From positions 3,721,318 through 3,785,317 of the forward strand of contig LT599022.1 in assembly GCA_900079695.1 (NCBI GenBank): 64,000 bases of DNA. The letters run 5' to 3'. The notes below the pieces were generated by a model that saw only the letters and a program-made list of their open reading frames with translations, did not search any database and was not told where the DNA came from. A program made the position numbers and the translations under genes. This document shows positions 25,418 through 33,076 of the stretch, in pieces. The stretch is from an uncultured Alphaproteobacteria bacterium (lineage in GTDB: Bacteria; Pseudomonadota; Alphaproteobacteria; Rhodospirillales; Rhodospirillaceae). Every line of letters starts with the position of its first letter. The stretch's first letter is position 1.

Positions 25418-25835
25418 GGGGAAGATCGTGAACCTGCTGCTGGTCGAGGACGACGACATCGACGCCATCGGCGTCGAGCGCGCGCTCAAGCGCCGCCGCA
25501 TCATCAATCCGCTGTTCCGCGCCCGCGACGGCATCGAGGCGCTCGAGATGCTGCGCTCCGGCCGGGTGGCGCGGCCGTTCCTGATCCTGCTCGACCTCAA
25601 CATGCCGCGCATGGGCGGGCTCGAATTCATCCGCGAGATCCGCGACGATCCGGCGCTGAGCGACACGGTGGTGTTCGTGCTCACCACTTCGAAGTCCGAC
25701 GAGGATCTCGCCGCCGCCTATCGCAACCACGTGGCGGGCTACATCGTCAAGAACGAGTTCGGCGACAGCTTCTCGGGGCTGGTGCAGATGCTCGACGCCT
25801 ACTGGCAGATCGTCGAATTGCCGAAGGGCCGCTGA
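25395..25835 (+). CDS. Single-domain response regulator
   Basis: A 146-aa receiver-only protein of the Rcp1/phytochrome-partner type. Acidic pocket VEDDDID, phospho-acceptor Asp67 in LLDLNMP, conserved Thr/Ser (VLTTSKSDED) and Lys (GYIVKNEF) are all present. The start lies within the end of the kinase gene, arguing for paired expression. With no output domain it must act by protein contact, possibly relaying to the neighbouring REC-GGDEF-EAL protein. Confidence 0.92.
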   Translation: MQQALAPEGKIVNLLLVEDDDIDAIGVERALKRRRIINPLFRARDGIEALEMLRSGRVARPFLILLDLNMPRMGGLEFIREIRDDPALSDTVVFVLTTSKSDEDLAAAYRNHVAGYIVKNEFGDSFSGLVQMLDAYWQIVELPKGR

Positions 25836-25868
25836 AGCGGGAACGGAGACGCACGGGAGGAGGGCGCG

Positions 25869-27602
25869 ATGGACGATGGATACGTGCCGCCGCCGCTGCG
25901 TCTGCTGTTGGTCGACGACGACGCCGTCGATCGCCTCGCGGTGATCCGCGCGCTCCGGCAGTCGAAACTGCCGCTCGACATCGCGGAAAGCAGCACCGCC
26001 GAGGAGGCGCTCGCCGCCTTCGCCCATGGCGAATTCGACGCGGTGTTGCTCGATTACCGTCTGCCCGACATGGACGGTCTCGAGGTGCTGCGGCGGATGA
26101 ACGCGCGCGTCCACGGCTCCACCGCGATCCTGATGCTGACCGGGATGGACAACGACGAACTCGCCACCCAGTGCATCGAGGCGGGCGCGCAGGACTTCCT
26201 GCTCAAGCAGGATCTGACGCCGCGTCATCTGATCCGCGCCGTCACCCACGCGCGGATGCGCCACCGCATCGAGATGGCGCTGCTCGAAAGCCATGAGCGC
26301 CTGCGCGAACTGGCCGAGCAGGACCCGCTCACCGGCCTCGCCAACCGCTATTTCTTCGATCAGAGCCTGCGCGCCGCGATCCCGCGTACGGTGCGCTACG
26401 GCCTCAAGCTCGCGCTGCTGTTGCTCGATCTCGACAACTTCAAGTTCGTCAACGACAGTCACGGCCACGACGTCGGCGACCAGATGCTGCGGGTGGTCGC
26501 CGACCGTCTCGTCGGCATCACCCGAGAGGGCGACATCCTCTGCCGCCTCGGCGGCGACGAATTCGCGATCATCGCCTTCCAGCGCGAGGACGAGGCCGAA
26601 ATCGTTCATGCCCTGGCGCAGCGGCTGCTCGCCGAGCTCGCCGAGCCGGTCGAGGTCGAGGCTCTCACCCTGCCGACCTCGGTGAGCATCGGCATCGCCC
26701 TCTGCCCCGACAACTCGGACAACGCCGACCAGTTGTTCAAGTGCGCCGACCTTGCGATGTATCGCGCCAAGCGCGACGGCCGCAACCAGGCGCACTACTA
26801 CTCGGAGGAGCTGCAGCGCCAGGTGATGCGCCGGGTGCAGACCGAGCAGGACCTGCGCGCCGCGATCGAGACCGGCGGCTTCGAACTGTTCTATCAGCCG
26901 CAGGTCGACGCCGCGACCGGGGCGGTGTGCGGCGCCGAGGCGCTGATCCGCTGGCGCCATCCCGAGCGCGGCCTGCTCGGCCCCGGCGCGTTTCTCGACG
27001 TCGCCGAGGACACCGGCCTGATCGGCCCGATCGGCGACTGGGTGATCGCCACCGCCTGTGCCGACGTCGCCGCCGGGCGTCTCGGCCGGGTGCCGCGCGT
27101 CGCCGTCAATCTCTCGGCGCAGCAGCTGCGGACTCCGGGGGTCGTCGAGCGCATCGCCCGCGACCTCGAAACCTCGCACCTGATGCCGTCGCAGCTCGAA
27201 GTCGAGATCACCGAAAGCGTGCTGATCTCGGACTTCGAGGTGGCGCTCGGCGTGCTCGAAGGGATTCGCGGCCTCGGCGTGTCGATCGCGATCGACGACT
27301 TCGGCACCGGCTATTCGTCGCTCGCCTACCTCAAACGCCTGCCGATCGACTGCCTCAAGGTCGACAAGTCGTTCCTCGCCCAGGTGCCCGAGGGGGAAAA
27401 GGACAAGCGCCTGCTGCGCGCGCTGATCCAGATGTCGCGGGCGATGGGATTCCGCGTCGTCGTCGAGGGGGTGGAGACGCGCGCCCAGGCGGAGGTGTGC
27501 CGAGACTTCGGCGCCGATACCCTGCAGGGCTTCCACTTCGCGCGGCCGATGCCGTGGTCGGAGCTCACGCCGGCGCTGCTCGGCTTCGCGTCGCCGTCTT
27601 AG
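25869..27602 (+). CDS. Response regulator with GGDEF and EAL domains
   Basis: A 577-aa cytoplasmic protein: receiver (about 10-125, Asp62 in LLDYRLPD), GGDEF (about 145-310; GGDEF intact at 228-232) and EAL (about 325-570; EAL intact at 357-359, with NLSAQQL, DDFGTGYSSLAYLKRLPID and EGVET). The I-site RxxD before GGDEF is not obvious. Both catalytic halves retain key residues, so it could make or degrade cyclic-di-GMP depending on phosphorylation. It lies 33 bp after the single-domain regulator, probably in the same operon. Its stop overlaps the stop of the convergent gene. Confidence 0.92.
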   Translation: MDDGYVPPPLRLLLVDDDAVDRLAVIRALRQSKLPLDIAESSTAEEALAAFAHGEFDAVLLDYRLPDMDGLEVLRRMNARVHGSTAILMLTGMDNDELATQCIEAGAQDFLLKQDLTPRHLIRAVTHARMRHRIEMALLESHERLRELAEQDPLTGLANRYFFDQSLRAAIPRTVRYGLKLALLLLDLDNFKFVNDSHGHDVGDQMLRVVADRLVGITREGDILCRLGGDEFAIIAFQREDEAEIVHALAQRLLAELAEPVEVEALTLPTSVSIGIALCPDNSDNADQLFKCADLAMYRAKRDGRNQAHYYSEELQRQVMRRVQTEQDLRAAIETGGFELFYQPQVDAATGAVCGAEALIRWRHPERGLLGPGAFLDVAEDTGLIGPIGDWVIATACADVAAGRLGRVPRVAVNLSAQQLRTPGVVERIARDLETSHLMPSQLEVEITESVLISDFEVALGVLEGIRGLGVSIAIDDFGTGYSSLAYLKRLPIDCLKVDKSFLAQVPEGEKDKRLLRALIQMSRAMGFRVVVEGVETRAQAEVCRDFGADTLQGFHFARPMPWSELTPALLGFASPS

Positions 27603-28573
27603 CGCGCCACCCACAGGAAGCGGCGCGCCGCGGTCTCGGGGACCAGCCGCACCAGCCGCACCAGCGCCGCGATCACCGCAAGGCTCACCGCCAGGCGCAG
27701 CCACAGCAGGCCGCCCAACTCCGCGCCCACCAGCATCAGCACCAGGGTGTCCTCGATCAGCGAGTGGCAAACGCCCATCAGCGACAGCGCGAAGAACACG
27801 TCGCGCGTCGGCAGCACGCCCTTGCGCACTTCCTGGAGGATCACGCCCGAGCCGTAGGAGAGTCCGAGGGTCATCCCGACCACGGTGATCGCCGAGGCCT
27901 CGCTGCCGATGCCGACCAGGCGCATCACCGGGGCGATCGCGCGGGTGACGAGGTCGAGCACGCCGGAGGCGCGCAGCAGCTTCATCATCAGCATCAGGAC
28001 GAAGATCACCCCCGAGATCGCCGCGAGGTTGCGCAGCTCGCCGAGCGCCCAGTCGAGCAGGCTCGGGTCGGCGGGCAGCGACGGCAGCGGGATCGCCGCC
28101 GCCTCGGGGTGGAGTCCGAAGGTTTCGGTGAGCGCGTGGTAGAGGACGCCGCACAGCAGCGCGGTGCCGAACCGCAGCGAGCACTGGCCGATGAATCGCG
28201 CGCCGCAGCGGTGGGCGATGCCGCACTCCACCGGCAGCCCGTGGGCGATCAGGATCAGGAGGCTGAGGGTCGTCACCTGCGCGACGCTGAGCGGTTCGGC
28301 GCGCCCCTGGGCGAGCTGCATCAGCACGATCAGGCCGGAATAGACGCCGTTCAGCAGCCCGGCCGCCCACGCCAGCCCCATCTCCGCGGGCAGGCCGACG
28401 AGGCGCATCAGCGGCTCCAGCGGCAGCGCCACGTAGCGCACCCAGTCGAGCTCCTGGAGAATCTTGACCGCGACGATCACCGGGACCATCACGACGTAGA
28501 GGTCGCGCGAGGTGCGCAGCGTTTCGGTGGCGGATTCGGCGATCGTCGCGATCGCCCGACGCGACGGCGTCAC
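27599..28573 (-). CDS. Nucleoside-recognition (Gate) domain membrane protein
   Basis: A 324-aa membrane protein with about eight hydrophobic helices. Two Gate-domain halves are visible: MVPVIVAVKILQELDW...PLMRLVGLPAEMGLAWAAGLLNGVYSGL and VTRAIAPVMRLVGIGSEASAITVVGMTLGLSYGSG. The second half includes GVCHSLIEDTLVLMLVG. This family includes spore-maturation and nucleoside-transporter-like proteins; transport substrate is unknown. It converges on the GGDEF-EAL gene with overlapping stops and is isolated from other leftward genes. Confidence 0.8.
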   Translation of the reverse strand: MTPSRRAIATIAESATETLRTSRDLYVVMVPVIVAVKILQELDWVRYVALPLEPLMRLVGLPAEMGLAWAAGLLNGVYSGLIVLMQLAQGRAEPLSVAQVTTLSLLILIAHGLPVECGIAHRCGARFIGQCSLRFGTALLCGVLYHALTETFGLHPEAAAIPLPSLPADPSLLDWALGELRNLAAISGVIFVLMLMMKLLRASGVLDLVTRAIAPVMRLVGIGSEASAITVVGMTLGLSYGSGVILQEVRKGVLPTRDVFFALSLMGVCHSLIEDTLVLMLVGAELGGLLWLRLAVSLAVIAALVRLVRLVPETAARRFLWVAR

Positions 28574-28604
28574 GGCGTTTCCTCCTCGACGGGCGGTGGG
28601 CGCT

Positions 28605-28844
28605 TCAGCTCTCGCCGTCGGCGCGCAGGTGGGCGAAGCGGACCGGCGCGCGGCGCAACGGCCGCGGCGGCTGGAATTCGGCGGTTCCGGGCTCGTGGGG
28701 CGCCACCAGCGGCGCGTCGGCCGCGGGCGGCGCGGCGAATTCGGCGAGCGCCTCCGCCATCGGCATGAAGCCGCTCCTGGCCGGCCGCGCGGCGGGGCCG
28801 TCGGGGCGCGGGTGGCTGAGCGAAGGGTCGAAGCGTTTGCTCAT
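28605..28844 (-). CDS. Small Pro/Ala-rich hypothetical protein, 79 aa
   Basis: A 79-aa frame with a clear ribosome-binding site (GCAGGAGA, 6 bp before ATG). Sequence is MSKRFDPSLS at the start, then Pro/Ala-rich with MPMAEALAEFAAPP in the middle. No family recognised. A longer in-frame start at 28916 would overlap the 438-aa gene's stop, but it lacks an RBS of this quality. Confidence 0.5.
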   Translation of the reverse strand: MSKRFDPSLSHPRPDGPAARPARSGFMPMAEALAEFAAPPAADAPLVAPHEPGTAEFQPPRPLRRAPVRFAHLRADGES

Positions 28845-28912
28845 GCGCGTCTCCTGCGTTGCGGCGCTTACCATCGCCGCTTGCGGCGGCGGCGGCAAGC
28901 CCTTCGCCGAAG

Positions 28913-30229
28913 TCATCGCGCGGGCAGGGCGGCGAGCCCGTCCAGCAGCGCGATCCAGGCGTCGCGCAGGCCGACTCGCACCGCCCAGTCGCCCGCGTCG
29001 CGTCCGCGCAGGCGTGCGTCGGCGGCGGAGAACGGCGTCGTCGTCGCGGTGCGGAGGTCGAGCACGGTGCGCCCCTCGGCGTCGGTGGCGACCCAGGCGA
29101 CGGTGACCTCGGCGACGCCTTCGCCCGGCGCGGTCTTGCGCAGGCGCACCTCGGCGGCGTCGATGCGCACCGCGAGCGGCGCGCCCTCGGCGTTCCACAC
29201 CGAGGCGAGCGGCTGGCCTTCGAGATTCCAGCGGCGCAGGCGCGCCAGCAGGCCATGGTCGTCGAGCCCCGGCGCGGCTTCCAGGCGGTCGAGGCGGAAG
29301 GGCAGGCGACGGTCGCCGACGGTTTCGGCCATCGCGGCGGTTTCGGTCGCGGCGGCGGCGATCTCGGGGGCGAGGTCGCGCAACGCCACCTGGGTGGCGT
29401 CGGCGATCGCGGTGTCGAGGGGCGAGAGGCCGGAGCCGAGCGCGCGGTCGCGCGCGGCGGCGGCCCGTGCGGTGGCGCGGCCGCGCCACACCGGTGCGCC
29501 GCCGGGACGCGCGAGGGCGATGCCGAGGCTCACCTCGGCGGCGGCCTGCTCGGGGCCGGGTGCGGGCAGGGCGGCGAAGGTCAGGCTTTCGACCGCGAGA
29601 TCGAAGGGCGGCGCGGCGTCGCCGGTGGGGATCTGGGCGTCCAGCGCGGCGCGGATCCGCCGCGCGTAGTCGGCGGTGCGCTCCGGGGTTTCGAGCGGCT
29701 GCGCGAGGCGCACCTCGGCGAGGCTCAACGGCGCGTCGGGCGCGGGCGAAAGGGTGCGGTAGAGGCGCAGCGCGAAGACTTCGAGGTTGCGGACGAAGGC
29801 GCGGTAGCGCGCCGCCCGCACCGTCGATTGCCGCAGTTCCACGGCGTCGGCCACCGTCACCCGCGCGGTGGCGACGATGCGGTCGTTGAACACCACGCGC
29901 CCGGCATCGTCGGTGACGCGGTAGAGGATCGCGGCGCGGCCGACGCCGACGCCGTCGGTCTGGGCGGAGGCGGTGCTCTCGACGTCGCGCAGGTCGACCG
30001 TCAGCCCCTTCGCCGCGTCGGCGCGGAACAGCCCGCTTTCGCGCAGTTGCGCGGCGGCCATGGCGCGGATCGCCTCGACCACCGCGTCGCGACGGTCGGC
30101 GCGTTCGAAGTCCACGCCCGAAAGCCGGAGCGGTAGCGGTGCGCCGGGAAAGCGCCAGGTGTCGAACGCCGCCTCGGCGGCGGGGGCGAGGCCGAGAGCG
30201 GCGGCGAGGGCGAGCGAGACGAGGCGCAT
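28913..30229 (-). CDS. Predicted exported protein of unknown function, 438 aa
   Basis: A 438-aa protein with a signal peptide (MRLVSLALAAALGLAPAAEA). The rest is soluble-looking, alternating short strands and helices, with no Cys pair or catalytic motif I recognise. The N-terminal part (about 20-160) looks like a domain that handles VTDDAGRVVFNDRIVATARVTV-type strands; the C-terminal half ends LLDGLAALPAR. It starts 2 bp after the repressor gene stop, so it is co-transcribed with the CI-like repressor. Such placement suggests an accessory (lysogeny-conversion-like) role, but that is only positional. Confidence 0.7.
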   Translation of the reverse strand: MRLVSLALAAALGLAPAAEAAFDTWRFPGAPLPLRLSGVDFERADRRDAVVEAIRAMAAAQLRESGLFRADAAKGLTVDLRDVESTASAQTDGVGVGRAAILYRVTDDAGRVVFNDRIVATARVTVADAVELRQSTVRAARYRAFVRNLEVFALRLYRTLSPAPDAPLSLAEVRLAQPLETPERTADYARRIRAALDAQIPTGDAAPPFDLAVESLTFAALPAPGPEQAAAEVSLGIALARPGGAPVWRGRATARAAAARDRALGSGLSPLDTAIADATQVALRDLAPEIAAAATETAAMAETVGDRRLPFRLDRLEAAPGLDDHGLLARLRRWNLEGQPLASVWNAEGAPLAVRIDAAEVRLRKTAPGEGVAEVTVAWVATDAEGRTVLDLRTATTTPFSAADARLRGRDAGDWAVRVGLRDAWIALLDGLAALPAR

Positions 30230-30231
30230 GA

Positions 30232-30915
30232 TCAGATGCCGAACAGTTCGTTGAGGGTGAGGATGCGGTGGACCGCGCGCACCTGCGCGAGGTCGAGGCG
30301 GATCTCCGCCCGCGGGTTGAACTGCTCCAGCAGCAGCGTGGCGTCGGTCCGGCGCGCCAGGCGCTTGACGTAGGCCTGTACCAGTCCGTCGTCCGGCGCG
30401 ACCGTCTGCACCACCACGTAATCGCCGACCCGCGCCGGGCGACGTTCGGAAACGTAGATCAGTTCGCCCTCCTCGAACCGTGGCGACATGCTGGAGCCGA
30501 CCACGTAGAGGGCGTAGATGTCGCGCGATGCGCCGATCCCCGGCGGGCGGCGGACGTAGTCGATCGCCGCGGTGTCGAGCTGGAACGCCCCCCGGGCGCT
30601 GCCGGCGGCGGTGCCGAGCACCGGCACGTCGCGCGGCATCGCGGCGCGCGGCGGCGGCGCGGGCGTCTCCCACAAACCGAACGGCTGGGGGGCGGGCGCG
30701 GGCGCGGCGGGCGCGTCGATCAACCAGTCGACCGAGCATTCGAGGGCGCGGGCGAGCTTGGCGAGGCTGTCGGCGCGCGGCTTCACCGACCGCTCGCGCA
30801 GCACGTTGCGGATCGTGTCCGGGTGCAGCCCGGCGTCGACCGAGGCGGCGCGCGGCGTCTTGTCGAGCGCTTTCAGGCGTTCGCGGACGCGGCTTTTGAG
30901 GTCGTCGTTGGTCAT
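30232..30915 (-). CDS. CI/LexA-like repressor (XRE helix-turn-helix plus S24 peptidase)
   Basis: A 227-aa phage-type repressor. N-terminal HTH (about 5-66, SVDAGLHPDTIRNVLRERSVKP). After a Pro/Ala linker comes an S24 peptidase domain with probable Ala104-Gly105 cleavage site (LGTAAGSARG), nucleophile Ser142 in VGSSMSP and Lys184 in AYVKRL. Such repressors self-cleave when RecA is activated, so DNA damage would derepress their targets. It diverges from the terminase genes across a palindromic operator. Confidence 0.88.
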   Translation of the reverse strand: MTNDDLKSRVRERLKALDKTPRAASVDAGLHPDTIRNVLRERSVKPRADSLAKLARALECSVDWLIDAPAAPAPAPQPFGLWETPAPPPRAAMPRDVPVLGTAAGSARGAFQLDTAAIDYVRRPPGIGASRDIYALYVVGSSMSPRFEEGELIYVSERRPARVGDYVVVQTVAPDDGLVQAYVKRLARRTDATLLLEQFNPRAEIRLDLAQVRAVHRILTLNELFGI

Positions 30916-31021
30916 GCGGGTATTTAACCTCGGATTGTCCGCCTTGTCACCCGGATTCTGCCGGATATTCGGGGGTTTTTCAGGAAAATCAAGGATAATT
31001 TACACAAGGCTACGCGCCGAG

Positions 31022-31040
31022 CGTGCGGACGATTTGCCCG
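31022..31040. promoter_or_regulatory. Candidate second repressor operator (degenerate)
   Basis: TGCGG (31022-31026) and CCGCA (31036-31040) are inverted arms around ACGATTTGC. The right part, TTTGCCCG, matches the right half of the perfect palindrome at 31054-31067. Two sites of this kind are usual for phage repressors. Confidence 0.45.
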
Positions 31041-31046
31041 CACACG

Positions 31047-31075
31047 TCTTGACTGCGGGCAATTGCCCGTATATC
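31047..31075 (+). promoter_or_regulatory. Promoter of the terminase genes with embedded palindromic operator
   Basis: -35 TTGACT (31047-31052) and -10 TATCAT (31070-31075) are 17 bp apart. The spacer contains the perfect 14-bp palindrome CGGGCAATTGCCCG (31054-31067). A repressor bound there would block RNA polymerase directly. The divergent CI-like protein is the natural candidate. Confidence 0.65.
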
Positions 31076-31117
31076 ATCGTCCGCATCGAACGATGGTGAA
31101 AAGGCGCGGGGGCGAAG

Positions 31118-31348
31118 ATGGACGGCGAGGCGTGCGGTGCGGAGCGGGCGGAACGGCTGGTGGCGGCAATCCTCGCGGCGGAGCCGCGACGGTTGCCGCC
31201 CGATATCGCGATCTATGCCCGCGCCGCGGCCCGCCTTCTCGCCGCCCAGCCGCGCGCCCGCGCCGAGGCCGCCGCGGCGCGCGCGGGCGCGCTCGGCGGG
31301 TTGCCGTCGCGGGCCGAGCTTCTCGCGTTCTGCGCCCTTTGCGAATGA
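31118..31348 (+). CDS. Small hypothetical protein, 76 aa
   Basis: First frame after the operator-promoter. The 76-aa product is Ala/Arg-rich and helical (AERLVAAILAAEPRRLPPDIAIYARAAARLLAAQ) and ends AFCALCE with two Cys. No family recognised. It lies 10 bp upstream of the TerS-like gene, so it is probably the first gene of the repressed transcript. Confidence 0.6.
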   Translation: MDGEACGAERAERLVAAILAAEPRRLPPDIAIYARAAARLLAAQPRARAEAAAARAGALGGLPSRAELLAFCALCE

Positions 31349-31358
31349 GGATGCCGAC

Positions 31359-31754
31359 ATGACCGAATCCCCTTCCCCCGCCCGCGCCGCGGTGCGGCGG
31401 CGGTTTCTCGACGCTCTCGCGGAGACCGGCAGCGTGCGCGCCGCCGCCGCCGCCTCGGGGCGTCCGCGCGGTGCGTGGCTGGTGCTGCGCGGACGCGACC
31501 CCGGGTTCGCGCGGGCGTGGGACGAGGCGCTCGATTCCTACGTCGAGCTGCTGGAGGCGGAGGCCGACCGCCGCGCCGTCGGCGGCGAGGCGGAGCCGGT
31601 GTTCTACGGCGGCAAGCAGGTGGGGGTGCGCACCCGCGCCTCCGACAGCCTGCTGATGTTCCGCCTCAAGGCGCTGAAACCCCAGCGCTACAAGGGCGCG
31701 GCCGACGAGCCCGAGCCGCTGACGGTGAAGATCCGCGATTTTTCCGAGGAGTGA
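31359..31754 (+). CDS. Phage terminase small subunit-like protein
   Basis: A 131-aa protein. The N-terminal part (FLDALAETGSVRAAAAASGRPRGAWLVLRGRDPGFARAWDEAL) looks like the DNA-binding helix-turn-helix of TerS-like proteins: phage DNA-packaging proteins that recognise pac/cos DNA. The C-terminal part contains DSLLMFRLKALKPQRYK, a segment often seen in such proteins. It sits immediately upstream (2 bp) of a large terminase, the standard TerS-TerL order, which is the main support for the call. Confidence 0.75.
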   Translation: MTESPSPARAAVRRRFLDALAETGSVRAAAAASGRPRGAWLVLRGRDPGFARAWDEALDSYVELLEAEADRRAVGGEAEPVFYGGKQVGVRTRASDSLLMFRLKALKPQRYKGAADEPEPLTVKIRDFSEE

Positions 31755-31756
31755 GC

Positions 31757-33076
31757 ATGGAGATCACGCTGCCGCACGGCTGGACGCCGCGCGACTATCA
31801 GCTGCCGTTCCTGCGCGCGATGGCGCCGAGAATGGCGGGCGGCGGCGGCCGCGCGGTGCTGGTGTGGCATCGCCGCTCGGGCAAGGACGCGACCGCCCTC
31901 AACTTCGCCGCCTGCGCCGCGCACGTGCGCCCGGGGGTCTACTGGCACATGCTGCCGACCGCCACCCAGGCGCGCAAGGCGGTGTGGGATGCGGTCGACG
32001 GCGACGGGCGCCGGGTTCTCGACCGGGTGTTCCCGAAGCCGCTGCGCGCCGCGACCAGCGCGACCGAAATGAAGATCGCGCTGAAGTGCGGCTCGCTGTG
32101 GCAGCTCGTCGGCTCCGACAACTTCAACGCCCTGGTCGGCGCCAACCCGGTGGGGGTGGTGTTCTCCGAGTATTCGCTCGCCGATCCGGCGGCGTGGGAT
32201 TACGTCCGCCCGATTCTCGCCGAGAACGGCGGCTGGGCGGTGTTCATCTTCACCCCGCGCGGCCGCAACCACGGCCACGCGCTGCTGGAGATGGCGAAGC
32301 GCAACCCGGCGTGGTTCGCGCAGGTGCTGTCGGTGGACGACACCCGGCGCGCCGACGGCACGCCGGTGATCCCGCCCGCCGCGATCGCCGAGGACCGCGT
32401 CGCCGGAATGGCCGAGGAGGTCCTGCGCCAGGAGTACTGGTGCAGCTTCGACGCCGCGCTCACCGGCAGCTATTACGGCAAGGCGCTCGAGGCGGCGCGC
32501 GCCGAAGGCCGGATCGGGCGCGCGGCGTGGGAGCCCGCCCTGCCGGTGGAAACCTGGTGGGACCTGGGAATGGCGGATTCCACCGCGATCTGGTTCGCGC
32601 AGCGCGCGGGCGCGGAGGTGCGGCTGATCGATTATCTCGAAGCCTCGGGCGAAGGGCTGCCGTATTACGTCGCGGCGCTGCGGGAGAAGCCCTACGCCTA
32701 CGGCCGCCACATCGCCCCCCACGATATCGCGGTGCGCGAGCTCGGCACCGGCAAGAGCCGCCGCGAGACCGCGCAGGCGCTCGGCGTGCGCTTCGAGATC
32801 GCCCCGGCGCAGAGCCTCGCCGACGGCATCGAGGCGGTGCGCGGCCTGTTGCCGCGCTGCTGGTTCGACGCCGACGCCTGCGCCCGCGGCCTCGAAGCTC
32901 TGACCCAGTACCGCCGCGCCTGGAACGACAAGACCCGCGACTATATGCCGACGCCGCTGCACGACTGGACCAGTCACGCCGCCGATGCGTTCCGTTACGG
33001 CGCGGTGGCGCGCGGCGCGGGGCGACTCGGGCGCGCGCAGCTCGCCGCGCCGACCGAGTTCCTGGTGTTGCGGTGA
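31757..33076 (+). CDS. Phage terminase large subunit
   Basis: A 439-aa full-length packaging motor/nuclease. ATPase: Walker A WHRRSGKD (37-44), Walker B VVFSEY (134-139, with Ser-Glu where Asp-Glu is common) and the coupling motif FIFTPRGRNHG (163-173). Nuclease: Asp269 in WWDLGMADSTAIW and Asp410 in HDWTSHAADAFRY, typical metal-binding positions. The length is normal for this terminase type and no frame damage is visible. No portal, protease, capsid or tail gene follows; the next gene is on the opposite strand and unrelated. Confidence 0.9.
   Translation: MEITLPHGWTPRDYQLPFLRAMAPRMAGGGGRAVLVWHRRSGKDATALNFAACAAHVRPGVYWHMLPTATQARKAVWDAVDGDGRRVLDRVFPKPLRAATSATEMKIALKCGSLWQLVGSDNFNALVGANPVGVVFSEYSLADPAAWDYVRPILAENGGWAVFIFTPRGRNHGHALLEMAKRNPAWFAQVLSVDDTRRADGTPVIPPAAIAEDRVAGMAEEVLRQEYWCSFDAALTGSYYGKALEAARAEGRIGRAAWEPALPVETWWDLGMADSTAIWFAQRAGAEVRLIDYLEASGEGLPYYVAALREKPYAYGRHIAPHDIAVRELGTGKSRRETAQALGVRFEIAPAQSLADGIEAVRGLLPRCWFDADACARGLEALTQYRRAWNDKTRDYMPTPLHDWTSHAADAFRYGAVARGAGRLGRAQLAAPTEFLVLR

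Noticed and set aside
31118..33076. Gene transfer agent cluster
   Set aside because: Only terminase genes are present, under an S24 repressor. The portal, capsid and tail genes that follow terminase in alphaproteobacterial gene transfer agents are absent.
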